Shown: positions 10,432 to 22,440 of the stretch, piece by piece
How positions within the stretch are numbered: position 1 is the first letter of the stretch
Layout: every line of letters starts with the position of its first letter
Notes under the pieces: model-generated
Databases searched by the model: none
What the model was told of the DNA's origin: nothing
What the model saw: only the letters and a program-made list of their open reading frames with translations
Translations under genes and position numbers: made by a program
Source of the DNA: Azolla caroliniana
Taxonomy: Eukaryota; Polypodiophyta
Assembly: GCA_043228905.1 (NCBI GenBank)
Contig: JBHGNT010000014.1
Location: forward strand, 3,038,001 to 3,102,000
DNA: 64,000 nucleotides
Direction: 5' to 3'

Positions 10432-11901
10432 ATGATGGGAGGAATCGAGCTTCCACCAGCGCCCAGTTTGCTTGATGAAGAAGGTGGATCAGATCTCGCC
10501 ATTACCCTGTCCCCCGAGGCTAACCATGTCTTAGCGGAAGAAATCGAACGCCTACGGCGTACCTCCTTCGTATGTAGGTTTCTGGCAGGTAGACCAAGTT
10601 GGGGCATGGTTCGGGACATGTTTCAGGTGGCTGTGTTGGAGAACATGCCGGTAATCAAGAGTGTCAGGGGTTTAGGGAAAAACTTCTTCCACATTGAATT
10701 AGGTAATGACTCGCTGGCGCAACCATTGGTCGAGCTCAAGGTACTCGAACTGAAGTACGGCAAGGTGTTGCTCCAACCATGGTCACCAGGGTTCAATCCG
10801 ATCGAAGAGTTACGGAAACTCAACAACCCTAGGGTGATCACCGCAACATTTCCTGGCCTCCCTCCACATTTGTACCATCTGCTCCCTCTTTTTGGCGAAC
10901 AAGTAGGGATGATATGCCCTCAAAAAGCGTCAATGGCAGACACAGTCGCAGAGGTGCCCAAGTTGCGTATCTTGGTGCCTTCCCTCCATGGACTTCCATC
11001 AAGGATTAGATTCTACTCTGAGGAGTTAGGCCTCACAGTGGTAAAAGTGGTTTATGAGGGACTCCCGGGGCAGTGTTTCATTTGCAAACAGACAGGACAC
11101 CTAGCTAAGGAGTGTCCTCGTAAGATTGGAAAGGGAAGCTCGGGACCACGACCCTCGGGCAAAGTCGGGACAACCAAGGGTGAAGAAGCTCCTTGGCTAC
11201 CCGTTAAGAAGAAGGGGAAACTTGGAGGCCTAGGTGCCTCCTCTCCCGCCCTTTTTCATGACCACCCCCTTGAAAGAAGTCCTGCCACCTTGTCACCAGC
11301 AAGCGTGGACGAGCAACCCTTGAAACGAGTAAAGATCCTCTCCGGGAGTGCCAAGGCACCCGACCTACAGGTGAGAGCTACCAACAGATTTACACTTCTT
11401 CAAGGGTTAGGGGATGGCGACCTAGCAGCGTTGGCAGCAATGTTGTCCCCGTGCGACTCCTCACGCCTTCCCCCGCGGGAGCCCGAACTCGTGTTCTCCA
11501 CCCCGATGGAGATGCAACCCCAACTTGTACCGTCCACCCCGGAAGAGAAGTTAGCACAACCCCCCCTCCCGTTGGAACGTGAATGTGGTAGTGGCCTCAG
11601 ATTAGTGAAATCGTGGATTCGGACGGGCAAGCTCAAGGACAAAGAAAAGGGTAAGATAGGAAGACCAACACCTGGTTTGGCGACGACTCTGTTAGATAGA
11701 GGGATGCAAGTTGTGCCACCGCTTCGGAGCACAAATGTATCGCGGGATCTATTTGAAGCGGGTCGGGAACGACCGGCTGAGAATCTTGTAGGGGATTTGC
11801 AGCCTGCAGTGGAGACCATACCCCCCGAAACAGGTGTTAGTTTGCCCCATGACATGGGGATCGGCCCGAACATGGGCGCCAACGTCACCATTTTCGGATG
11901 A
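10432..11901 (+). CDS. LINE ORF1 protein (RNA-binding, one zinc knuckle)
   Basis: This 489-residue frame has a plant L1 ORF1 layout: a conserved N-terminal domain (about residues 35-195, containing KVLLQPWSPGF), a CCHC zinc knuckle CFICKQTGHLAKEC at about 215-228, and a proline- and serine-rich tail. ORF1 proteins coat LINE RNA and form the particle for target-primed reverse transcription. The frame is intact. Its TGA (11899-11901) overlaps the ORF2 ATG (11898-11900) as ATGA, suggesting coupled termination and reinitiation. Confidence 0.88.
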   Translation: MMGGIELPPAPSLLDEEGGSDLAITLSPEANHVLAEEIERLRRTSFVCRFLAGRPSWGMVRDMFQVAVLENMPVIKSVRGLGKNFFHIELGNDSLAQPLVELKVLELKYGKVLLQPWSPGFNPIEELRKLNNPRVITATFPGLPPHLYHLLPLFGEQVGMICPQKASMADTVAEVPKLRILVPSLHGLPSRIRFYSEELGLTVVKVVYEGLPGQCFICKQTGHLAKECPRKIGKGSSGPRPSGKVGTTKGEEAPWLPVKKKGKLGGLGASSPALFHDHPLERSPATLSPASVDEQPLKRVKILSGSAKAPDLQVRATNRFTLLQGLGDGDLAALAAMLSPCDSSRLPPREPELVFSTPMEMQPQLVPSTPEEKLAQPPLPLERECGSGLRLVKSWIRTGKLKDKEKGKIGRPTPGLATTLLDRGMQVVPPLRSTNVSRDLFEAGRERPAENLVGDLQPAVETIPPETGVSLPHDMGIGPNMGANVTIFG

Positions 11902-14900
11902 GGATCCTAACGTGGAATGTACAGGGCCTTGGTGGAGGCCGACAACACCAAGAGTGTAGAAGACTTCAGGAGGAGTTGAATCCCCTTAATATAGGGGGCC
12001 ATATTGACATATTGCTTTTGCAGGAACACCACCTCTCGCAAGAGCGAACTCAGAGCTTAGTAAACCCCTTGTCGGGTGGGTGGACCACATGGTGGTCGGC
12101 TGCGCAGGGTGACCTCCACCGAAGAGGAGGGGTCTACATCTCGATCAACGATAAGGCCCGATACGAAGTAACATCATCTGGCACGCTGGTGGAGGGTCGG
12201 GCCTTATACGTGCTTTTGAAATGGAATCGCCTACAGATTGGGGTGCTAAACATTTATGCCCCTAACTCAGCCCCTGAGAGAGAAATCTTTTGGAGGATGC
12301 TAGCGACAACATTACCTAATGTTGAGGCTTGGGTAATGGCAGGTGATTTCAACATGACTGAACACATGGGAGATAGGAAAGGAGGGACCCAGAGGCCTAT
12401 TTATGGTGCGGAGCTGGATTCATGGGCTTTCCTAATTGGCAAAATCGGGGTGAAGGATACATGGGGCTCTTCCCTTAGGCGAAGCTCACATTCGCTGCAC
12501 TTTTCTAGAGCCGCCGGGAATGCTAGGGGCGGTAGTCTTGCACGGCTAGACCGCATATACATCAACTCATCCCTCGAAGAGCTCGGGGGCTCCTTTGCTA
12601 TCTTGGCAGGCCTTACCTTTTCAGATCATCAGCCGGTGAGACTAGACCTTAACCCACCCAACGATAGCAAGGGCAGTCTCAATGTAAAGATCCCCATAAA
12701 GATCATGAAGAGTGAAGAGGTGAAGGCCGGTTTACAGAGTATATGGCAGGACACCATGGGCAGTGAATCAGCCAGCGAAGATCTACAGAAAAAATTGGCC
12801 CTCTCCTCCTCCTTTTTACAACAAGAGACCAAGCGCGCCCTCCAACAGGTTAGAGCCATTGAAACAAAATTAAGGAAGGCCGTTGCAGCAGCGCAACGGC
12901 TGTTACAGGTAGACCCTGGTTGCAAATGGTCTAGAGCTAAACTAGAGGAAGCAAAGATGAAGGTACATGAAAGGACTTTGGAGAAGAACCGAATGTTGTT
13001 TCGAAGAAACGCAGCATGGTGGGCTAGAAAAGACGACAAGGTCAACCGACATTTCTTTCACTACAAGGCACCCAAGGGTGGTGGTGGACGTATACACGGG
13101 CTGCGAAAACCAGACGGCTCAATAACGGAGGACAAGACTGAGGTTCTGGAAATGGCAACACAATACTATCGTGACCTCCTCGCACCTATGCATGTGCGGC
13201 AAAACTCGGAGCTGGCTGATCGAGTGATGTCTTGCATTCACCCCAAGGTAACCCAAGAGATGGAAGTTGTGCTCGATAGTCCCATCTCTCGTTTAGAGCT
13301 CTCGGAGGCACTTAGGGGATTGCGAAGGGGTGCATGCCCCGGTCCCGATGGTCTCTCACGAGATTTCTTCGAGATTCATTGGGAATGTGTTATCCCGTCC
13401 TTGGAAGCCGGGTTCCAAGAGATTTGGTCCTCAGGAAAGATGTTGATTGGTCTGGCTGAGGGGATGATATATCTCATCCCCAAATCCCAAGAGCAAAGCC
13501 TAGAGTTGCGCCAATGGCGTCCAATCACGATCCTTAACACGGCATACAAGATACTCGCTAAAGTCCTAGCTCAGCGATTAGCAAGCTTCTTACCGGACAT
13601 CATACACGACAATCAAACTGGGTTTGTCAAGAACAGGTGTATCTTTGATAATGTGTTGCTTCTTTGGGAAGCTATGGCATTGGCCGGTCGCTCCGTATCG
13701 AGCTCGGCTATTCTGATGCTAGACTTCGAGAAGGCCTACGATAGGGTGTTATGGCCCTTTTTGGAAAATGTGATGAGAGCTTTGGGCCTACCTCAAAAAT
13801 GGAGGAATTGCACTTCTGCACTCTATCGGACAGCTACGAGTAGTGTGCTGATGGCTGGATCTAGGGGACCCACCTTCCAACTACAACGCTCAGTGAGGCA
13901 AGGTTGTCCCCTAGCCCCATATCTCTATCTCTTTATAACCGAGGCTTTCTCCGCCTACTTACAAGCACCAACTAGCGGGTTGCGGGGATTGCCCATCCCC
14001 AATGTGACTGAAGATTTGTTGTTATCTAAATATGCCGACGATACGGTTCTTTTCTTGCAAGGTGATGAGGAGAATTTACAGCGGGCTGAACATCTTGTCG
14101 AGGACTTTTGTCAGGCGGCTGGTGCCAAGATCAATTGGAATAAAACCCAAGGTCTATGGTTCAGCGAACAGGAGACACCAAGATGGCAACCCCATGCCGA
14201 TTTTACATGGGTCCCTAGTGGGACGGCTTTCAAGTACCTTGGATTTACGATGGGGAGGTCAATCCCCAAGGGAGCGCAATTGGCCCACGTACAAGCCAAA
14301 ATAAGTAAGAAGCTGAACCAGTGGAGTAGATCTAAATTGTCCTTCGCTGGTAGGGTCCTTGTGGCGAACCAAGTGCTGCTCGCTACCATGTGGCACTCAG
14401 TCTCATGCTGGATTATGGACCCTGCAGGTTTGCACGCGATTAAGGCTGCCATTAGGGGGTTTATATGGTCAGGTAAGGACAACCCAAGGGCTGCCGCTAG
14501 AGTCTCGTGGTGTTGGTTAACGCAACCGCGGGCCAAAGGGGGGCTTGGCCTCATAGACCCCTTAATGCAGAGTCGTGCATTGCTGGCTAAAATGGTGGTT
14601 CGCTGTCTCCTGCCAGGTAAGGGGTGCTGGAAGGTACTTCTTCGCAACAAGCTGCAAGTAGGGACTCCCAAGTATGGTAGGCCTTGGCCCGACTCCTTGA
14701 ATTGGTGTTGCACGAGTGGAGCCCCACCCAGGCTGGCTTGCCATCCGGAGGATAGGGTCACGAACTCCATCTTGCGGGCATGGTGCCATATACGACAGCA
14801 TTTGGTCAAGCACACCCCGGAGACATTGACCGAATGGACTAGACAGCCACTATTCTGGAATCCTCATGTGCGAACGAATGACAACACGATGCTAGGGCAA

Positions 14901-16211
14901 CTTAAGGGCCTAGCATGGGGAAAGTTGGCACAAACAGGCCTCCTATCTATAGACGATTGGAGACGCATGGCTGATTCAGGAAGAGCCCAAGAGGACCTTT
15001 TCCCTCCCCTCAAGGGAGCTACGAAAATGCGGAGACTGATAGTTGAGGCAGTTGACAGGGTTCCAATGGGGGAGGCGAGAGAACATGCATGGTTCGGTCT
15101 CTTTGACGAGGCTGGAATGGTCAAGTCGCTAAAGGGCATGAGCGGATCGGGGAGTGATACAGTTTTTGGGGACAGCCAGAGTAGCGGCTCTTGGCACCCA
15201 ATCCGAGTGGTGGCACAGATTGATAACATCTGGAAGACAGACCCGGATGTTGCTAAGGTGGAACCCCATTGGAGGTTAAGGGTATATGGTTGTCGCCCCC
15301 TTGTCGATCTGGATTGGGACCCCGGGGATTTCAGATGGAAACATAACGATAGACTCCACCACTTCTTCGATTACACCACTAAATTGGGTCGGACTTTGCA
15401 ATTGCAGCGAGGCGGCCCCCTTCGCAACGGTTGGCGAACATTGGGCATCCCCGATGAGGCGCTCATTGCCTTTTGGAAGGGTCTTTGGCGTCTCCACATG
15501 CCTGAAAAGATCAAGCTCTTTTGGTGGTAGATTGGTCATAATGTGGTGCCCGTTGGCGAATGGTTAGATAAACGTGGCGGCCCGTTAGGCTGCCCACTGT
15601 GCTCTCTACCTATTGAGTCTCTGAGACATTGTTTGTGGGATTGCCCTCAAGCTCAAAAGGTATGGGATAGAGTGACTCGCCTCCTTGTGGCATGTCACGT
15701 TGAAGGAACGGCCTCGTGGAGTGCTGCGGCATGGATTGATCACTCGGTCGAAGGGTGGACGGACGCCGTCAATGCGGATAGTTGGTGCTATGTATGCACG
15801 AGAGGCAAAATCGTCAAGATCCGTTTTGAAAGAGGCTTGCAGCCCGCATCCCCTAGGTTTCCGGAAATCTGGATGTTGATCGCAGGTTTCACCTTGTGGT
15901 ATATATGGAAAGCGCGTTGCCTCAAGGTCTTCCAAGGTACGGTACGGCCCCCGGAGGAAGTGATCATGGACATATGGTTCGCACTTATCAGCTGCCTACG
16001 AGGGCAACTGGAAGAGGTTTGCAGCCACTCCAACGACGTGACCACTGCTCGTTTGCGCTTTTGGCAGAAATGGCAGAACACACCTATGGTGATGCAAGGC
16101 GGGAGTGGCCTGAGGTGGAACTACCAGCCCCCACGTTGGTTGTTTCCTATTCACCTGCCACCCTCTCTTCGGTGTAGGCCCCAAGAGCCGACTCGTACGA
16201 GGCAACATTGA
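11898..16211 (+). pseudogene. LINE ORF2: endonuclease, reverse transcriptase and zf-RVT, one nonsense codon
   Basis: The frame begins with an apurinic-type endonuclease (MRILTWNVQG, LLLQEHH, AGDFN, SDHQPV). The reverse transcriptase follows, with GACPGPDGLS, DFEKAYDRVLW, QGCPLAPYL and the catalytic YADDT at residue 712. The C-terminus is a zinc-finger-like RVT tail (GCPLC, then H-C-x3-C). A single TAG at 15528-15530 separates most of the protein (1210 residues) from the last 222, in the same frame. The position after FWW usually holds a coding residue. ORF2 nicks target DNA and copies the LINE RNA from the 3' end. Confidence 0.9.
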
Positions 16212-16396
16212 AGGGCATTGCCTTGGATATAGGTAGCTTCTTACATTAAGTTAGGCCGCAAGGCAATGTAAGTGGCTCATCTTCTTTGGCTTGATCGGAG
16301 GAAGTCTCCCCGATGTGTGTATAAATCTCCTTATAGACTCTATGTAATAATCCTTCCTAACTAATGGGAAAGTAGCTTTACTTTGAAAAAAAAAAA
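16212..16396 (+). other. LINE 3' UTR and poly(A)
   Basis: A short untranslated region ends in A11 just before the repeated target site. This is the expected mark of target-primed reverse transcription. Confidence 0.85.
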
Positions 16397-16409
16397 ATGT
16401 GCATAATAT

Positions 16410-18740
16410 CTATGTAAATAATTAATGTATGTATATATGTACTATTTAGTGTATGTATGAATATTTATATGTACATATGTGTATATATCTAATATGTGGA
16501 ACGTGTATGTATGTATGAATACATATATGTCCATGTACGAATGTACATATGTGTATATATCTAATATGTGGAACGTGTATGTATGAATACATATATGTCC
16601 ATGTACAAATGTACATATGTGTATGCATATGCATATGTAATGTATGTGTATGCATATATACATATGTCAATGTACACGATTTAATTTGTATGGATGTGTG
16701 ATTGTAATATGTGCACTATATCTATGTATATATCTAATGTAAGTATGTGTATGTATATATGTACTATTATAGCGTGTATGACCATGTGTGTGTGTGCGTA
16801 TGTGATGATATCTATGTACATATGTAATGTATGTATGTATGTGTATGTCGTATACATATGCAATGTATGTATGTGTATGCACGTATATAATGTATGTATG
16901 TATGTGTATGCATGTATATATGCGTATGGATATATACATGTAGAATTGTATAAATGAATATGTGTATGTACATGTACATGTACGAATGTACATATATGTA
17001 TATATGTATGTAATATGTAATGTATTTATGTATGTATAATTTCGGGGTATTTTCGTGTTTAGTATGTGTATGGCTCATATAAGGATGTACGTTTGCAATA
17101 TACACATAATATATATGTATATGTCCAATGTATGTGTAAGTATACATATATCCAACGTGTGTGTATGTATATTGCATGTATATATATGGAATATGTATGC
17201 ACATATGTAATGTCTAAATGTGTGTGCATATATGCATATATGTCAATGTGCATGGATGTGTGTTTGTAATATGTATGTATATATTTAATGTATGTATGCA
17301 TATATATATGTGTATATGGTGATATGTATGTACATGTATGAATGTATGTATGTGTATATATGTAATGTATTTATGTATGTATATTTTCGGGGCTCGTATA
17401 TGGATGTATGTATGTATGTAATATGCATGTATATATCCGATGTATGTGTAAGTATACATATATCTAATGTGTGTGTATATATATATGTAAGTAATGTAGT
17501 TTGCATGGTTTCGTATAATCTATATATATGGTGATATGTGGAATATGTATGTCTATATGTAATATATCTATGTATGTATATATGTAATGTATGTATGTGT
17601 ATGTAAATTTGTTTATTGTGTAATATGTATGGACTATATGATATCTAATATCTAATTTATTTATGTGTGTTGTGTATATATATTATATATACGTAAATAA
17701 TATATGTAACTTTTTGTATGTGTGAAAATTTGTAAGACATATAATATGTAATCTTATGTATTAATATGTATGTGTATGTATATATAATATGTAATTGATT
17801 TATTTACGTATATTTTTTGTGTTTGGTATGTATATGTACATATATGAAGTTCACATATAATTGTGTATAATGATATATGTGTGTAATATGTGCTATATAA
17901 AATATGTTTGTAAGAATGTGTAGTATAATATATTATGTATACTACACATTCTTACAAACATATTTTATATAACACATATTACACACATGTATGGTGATAT
18001 GTGGAATAAGTATGTGCATATGTAATATATCTATGTATGTATATGTATAATGTATGTAAATTTGTTTATTGTATAATATGTATGGATTATATGATATCCA
18101 ATATCTAATTTATTTATCTGTGTGTGTGTGTGCGCGCACGTGCGCGTGTATATATACATACATATATAATATATGTAACTTGTTTGTATGTGTGAAAATT
18201 TGTAAGACATATAAAATAATATGTAAACTTATGTATTAATATGTATGTGTATGTATATGTATATATAATATGTAATTTATTTATTTGAGTATATTTTTTG
18301 TGTTTGGTATGTATACATATATGCAATTGCATATAATTATGTGTATAATGATATATGTGTGTAATATGTACTATATAAAATATGTTTGTAAGAATGTGTA
18401 GTATATATATATATGTCAATATATATGATTGATTCTAATATATATATATGGCTGATTATACATACATATATATACATGCATACATACATACATATGTATG
18501 TATGTATGAATGTATTTATATATGTAGTATGCAATGTATTTATGTATGTGTATGTAAATATTTACACATGGTAATATATATTTGTACATATATTTACGTT
18601 TAGTCAAGTATGCATGTATAAATTGGTGTAATGTATGTATATATACATATTCATGGATGTAATGTTTGAATGTAGGTACATATGTATGCATGCATGTATA
18701 TGTATGTATGTATGAAAGAGTATATGTATATATGCTACTC
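16410..18740. repeat. (TATG)-rich satellite, right part, in D
   Basis: This continues the array at 9180-9983. Units drift between ATGTATGT runs and longer phrases such as TATGGTGATATGTGGAATA. A direct repeat of about 400 bases (about 17529-17928 and 17992-18404) and a large palindrome lie in it. No coding capacity was seen. Confidence 0.85.
17877..17988. repeat. Palindrome with 51-bp arms
   Basis: Arms 17877-17927 and 17938-17988 are reverse complements with one mismatch, separated by 10 bases. The left arm recurs in direct orientation near 18350-18404. Confidence 0.92.
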
Positions 18741-18963
18741 CAAATTTGAGTATTGTTTGCATAATACTTGTTTACTATCTCATTAAAATATCTAATATTT
18801 CATGGGCTTATGTAATTTTTTTTCTAGCATAATTGATAATATACCCTTATCTAAATATATATTTCAAATATTTATTAATACCCTTATATATATACATTAT
18901 GTACTTGAATGGCTCATTTAAACCCCTTTTGTTGAACTCACGTGCTATCGTACAAGTTTCAAC
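18741..18963. other. Right arm of D, AT-rich
   Basis: It holds ATACCC-type motifs like those of the left arm and the subterminal block with CACGTG near 18940. No gene was seen. Confidence 0.6.
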
Positions 18964-18978
18964 AGTGAAGCCCCCGGG

Positions 18979-20634
18979 GCCGACATACTTCATGCATGAC
19001 AATTTCGGCGGTTTCCTCACTTGAGATTTCCTTAGTACATGGCAGGAAATGGGCCATCTTCGTATATCAATCTACTACTGTTAAGATCACATCGAATCCC
19101 TTAGAGACCGGAAGATCTGTGATGAAATCTAGAGCAATGGATTGCCACGGCTTGCTTGGAATTGGTAATGGTTCTAATAAACCATATGGATGATGCCTTG
19201 GCATTTTTGCTCTGCAACATGTATCACAAGTCCGAACAAAATCTTCGACAAATTGTCACATATGGGGCCACCAAAATGATCGTTGTACTAAATCTAATGT
19301 TTTAGTACTACCAAAATGCCCAACTGTATATGTGTCATGACAGTTTTGGACTTCTCGAAGGCGACAAGAACCATTAAGAACATACAAGAGTTTCTTAAAG
19401 AATAGTAATCCATCATGACATTCGAATTTTTCGATAGTCCGTACCTGGTTGTTGCGATTGTGAACAAGATGCTCAAGAGGAATCAATTTATGCTAGAATG
19501 GCTTGGGCAAAAGCATCTGTCTTCAAGTCCTCACGTATGGTATCGATAACGTGGGAATCCAAGGGCATACTGAAGACTTGCGTTGCTTGCAGTCATGCTG
19601 GTCCCAAGATTACTTGCTTTTGGTTATCAAAAGTTGGCTCACCTGGATGCGGTACTAGATACGAGCACCATGATAATGCCTCTGTCTTTCCTTGTTGCTT
19701 CCCTAGATGATATGTAATTTTGAATTCGAAACGAGTGAGGAATTGGGCCCACCGAGCTTGACATCGATTTAACACACGAGCATTCTGAAAGTAGGCAAGG
19801 TTTTCGTGATCACTGAATACAATGACTTGATGAGAAGATCCCTCTAGAAAATGCCTCCATTGCGTAAAAGATTCCATTATTGCTAATAGCTCCTTATCAT
19901 GAATTTCGTAGTTGATTTCGGTGGCGTCAAACTTGCATGAGTGGAAAGACATAGGATGGAGCTTTTCATCATTGCCATGTTGTGACAGAATGCTAGCCAA
20001 CGCGAAATCCAACGCGTCTGCTTCGATGATGAATGGTTTTTTCGGATCAACATGAGCCAGAATAGGAGGTGATGTAAATACCTTCTCAAGATTCTCAAAA
20101 TCCATGTCTGCTTCTTCAAATCAAACGAACAATTGTCCCTTCCTGGTGAGTTGTGTAAGAGGCAGAACAAGCTTTGAGTAATCCTATATAAACTTGCGGT
20201 AGAAATTGGCAAAGCCTAAAAAGCATTGCACATCTCTCAAGAACGCGGAGTTTGCCACTCTAGCATCGTTTTGACCTTAGTTGGATCCATGGAGATGTCT
20301 TGCAAGGAAATGACATAGCCTAGAAATACTATCTGGTTGCACTCGAAACTATATTTTTCTAGCTTTGCATAAAGACCATGTTCTCGAAATCGTTTTATTA
20401 CTAACAATACATGAGAATCATGCTCTTCTTGGGTCTTCGAATAAACCAGTAGATCATCCAAATAGATGATCAAACAAACATCCAAGAGATCTCGGAATAT
20501 ATCATTTGCCATGTGTTGGAAGACTACTGACGCATTAGTGAGGCAGAATGGCATGACCGTATACACAGTCTTCCATTCATCTCCTGGTTGGATCCTTACG
20601 AGGTTATATGCTCCTCATAAGTCGATCTTTGTGA
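18979..20634 (-). pseudogene. RT C-terminal part, RNase H and integrase N-terminal part of element C
   Basis: From right to left on the minus strand come the RT active site (IIYLDDLLVYS), the RNase H region (FIIEADALDFALASILS, then EINYEIHDKELLAI), the integrase zinc-binding segment (CHDTYTVGHFGSTKTL) and the start of the catalytic core. Frameshifts and stops occur near 20235, 20110 and 19490. The right end stops at the AGAAC target of element F and resumes at 27363. The left end stops at the GCCGACAT target of D and resumes at 5761. These are the polymerase and integration parts of the pol polyprotein. Confidence 0.85.
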
Positions 20635-20639
20635 AGAAC

Positions 20640-20725
20640 TGTAAAGAATAGCGTGCGGAAACAATAGGAAATCGAATGCAGAAAATACGTAGGTTTAATG
20701 GAGAGCTTGTATATGCACAGTACGC

Positions 20726-20756
<31 letters not shown>

Positions 20757-21094
20757 CACAACAAAACTAGATTCAAAACAATACTCAATCTATACATAGA
20801 ATGTGCTCAGTGAGCACTTTTATACAAGTCCATACGGACTGATAGAAGTACTGACACGTACTTCAATGCTCATAACTGAGCTCTACGCTAACTCCCAAAA
20901 TATATTCCTACGCGGAATATCTTTCCAACGGCCTCACGGTTTATGCACCGCTACGGCTTCTTATTACGCACCGGTTTGCGTACTAGTTTACGCACCCGTT
21001 TTACGCACCAGTCCGGCCTAACCGATCGGCCCCAACTGATCTGGTTCTCGGCAATCATAGCCAATCCGTCCAATGTTGAGCTTATATCTCAACA
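20640..21094 (-). repeat. 3' LTR of element F
   Basis: TG...CA ends; TATA box at 20818-20824 (minus TATAAAA), with a palindrome AGTCC-ATAC-GGACT at 20827-20840 and another GTGCTC-AGT-GAGCAC at 20803-20817. A GA run lies at 20729-20755. The minus-strand polypurine tract TTGAGGGGGAG is next to it at 21095-21105. Confidence 0.9.
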
Positions 21095-21105
21095 CTCCCC
21101 CTCAA

Positions 21106-21546
21106 GCTCAACTTGAGGTTCCATCTACTCTTCTGGATCTGCTCTCCGGTTCCTTTTGGCTTCACACCTCGCTCGCGCTCCTCGACCCGTTCGATTCCGC
21201 GCGCCTTGACCCTTTTGGTCGGCTTGTCTGCTCACACGGCTCTTCCTAGCTTCCTTGCTGTTGCGGTGTTGGCGCCTCTTCTGCTGACCTTCTCTTCCGC
21301 TTGGCCCTTGGTTGGCTTCAGCTCTTCCTTTCGACTGATCCCCTTATGTCTGCTTTCGGAATCTTTCGCGGGTCCTCCCTCGGCTTCTTCAGCCGATCCG
21401 AAATTGAATTCGTTATCTGACTCGGCGTCGTAGTCTTCGTCTTCCGGAACTTCTCTCCCTCTTCCGTGGTCATTCGGGACGTCTCTCCCCCTCAAGTTCG
21501 GCACATCGAGGTGACGCAACCCAAGCACACCCGAGAATTGCCGCAA
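21106..21546 (-). pseudogene. Charged C-terminal extension of the element F polyprotein
   Basis: Downstream of RNase H the reading continues with LDVPNLRGRDVPNDHG and then a highly charged, E/K/R/S-rich stretch up to the polypurine tract. Element J has a matching extension of about 210 residues after an equivalent LDVPYLRGR. No known domain is evident. A stop lies at 21232-21234. A role in targeting or nucleic-acid binding would be a guess. Confidence 0.6.
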
Positions 21547-22434
21547 CTAGTCCAGACTAAGAGGCTTGGTGACGATGTCGGCGTTCTGCCGATCCGTCGG
21601 AACATACTGAAGTTCGACTTCACCGGAGAGGACACGCTCATGGACGAAATGGTAGTGCACCTCAATATGCGTAGTCCAGGCGTGGAAGACGGGGTTCTTA
21701 GCTAGCTGGATGCTGTTGAGGTTGTCGCAGTAGATTGTCGTTGGATCGGATACCTCCACCTGCAGATCCTTAAGTAGTTGTTTCAAGCATATGGCTTCGC
21801 ACGTCGCGACAGCCGCTCCTCTATACTCGGCTTCAGTGCTCAACAGCGCAATTGTCGGCTGCTTCTTGCTACTCCACGCGATCGCGGCACTCCCAAGAGA
21901 GAACGCGAAATCGGACGTGGATCGGCAATCGTCGGCGTTTCCGGCCCAATCAGCATCGATGTAACTGACCAACTGCACGGCAGTATCGGCCCGATATAGT
22001 AGCCCCCGGTCCTTAGTGCCATTGACGTACCGGAGTACGCGTTGTGTGCACTGAAGGTGCTCCTCGGTCGGTCGCGCCATGAACTGACTAATCACCCCGA
22101 CCGGGTAGCTGAGATCTGGTCGGGTGATGGTCAAGTAAATAAGGCTTCTGACTATCTGTCGGAACCTCGTCAGGTCAGATACCTTTCCAGAATCGGGGTG
22201 AAGCTTGACGGTTCTATCCAGAGGAGTCAAGACAAACTTACAGTCGGCCATCCCAAATTTGAAGAGCATATTCAGCGCGTAATGACGGTGGCTGATCAAT
22301 ATGCCTTCGAGGGTACGGATCACTTCGATCCTGAGGAAGTAATGAAGGTCCCCTAGATCCTTCATGTCGAATGATGCCGCGAGCCGGAGCTTCACGCCAT
22401 CTATCTCACCTAGGTCAGCGCCGGTGATGACCAA
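21547..22434 (-). pseudogene. RT C-terminal part and RNase H of element F
   Basis: The frame reads DMKDLGDLHYFLRIEV, then VGVISQFM and YIDADWAG, with STEAEYR, YCDN and NADIVTKPL forming the RNase H acidic set. RNase H removes the RNA template during cDNA synthesis. Some catalytic-loop residues differ from J, for example HAWTTHIE instead of HARTKHIE. The upstream RT is at 22441-23340. Confidence 0.85.
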
Positions 22435-22440
22435 GTCATC

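Larger units (their letters stand above)
9997..16396 (+). mobile_element. Element E: full-length L1-type LINE
   Basis: It has a GC-rich 5' UTR with tandem units, ORF1, an ORF2 overlapping it by four bases, a short 3' UTR and a terminal poly(A), all flanked by a 13-bp TSD. Its GC-rich coding sequence contrasts with the surrounding TATG satellite. Only one in-frame stop disables it (TAG at 15528), so the insertion looks young compared with LINE remnant M. Confidence 0.92.
5770..18978. mobile_element. Element D: DNA transposon with 15-bp terminal inverted repeats and 8-bp TSD
   Basis: The left end is CCCGGGGGCTTCACT (5770-5784) and the right end is its exact reverse complement (18964-18978). 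A second shared block follows inside both ends, CACGTG then GTTCA (about 5803-5815 and 18938-18948). The length is 13.2 kb, or about 6.8 kb without LINE E. No transposase was recognised, so it may be non-autonomous. An 8-bp TSD is known for hAT, P and a few other superfamilies; the termini do not settle which. Confidence 0.85.

Noticed and set aside
14111-14815. 234-residue minus-strand ORF opposite LINE ORF2
   Set aside because: It is a shadow of the well-supported ORF2 frame and has no recognisable motif.
16412-18691. Many open frames rich in H, I, Y, T and C in the TATG satellite (also 9023-9940)
   Set aside because: They are translations of short tandem repeats in several frames and both strands, with no domain.
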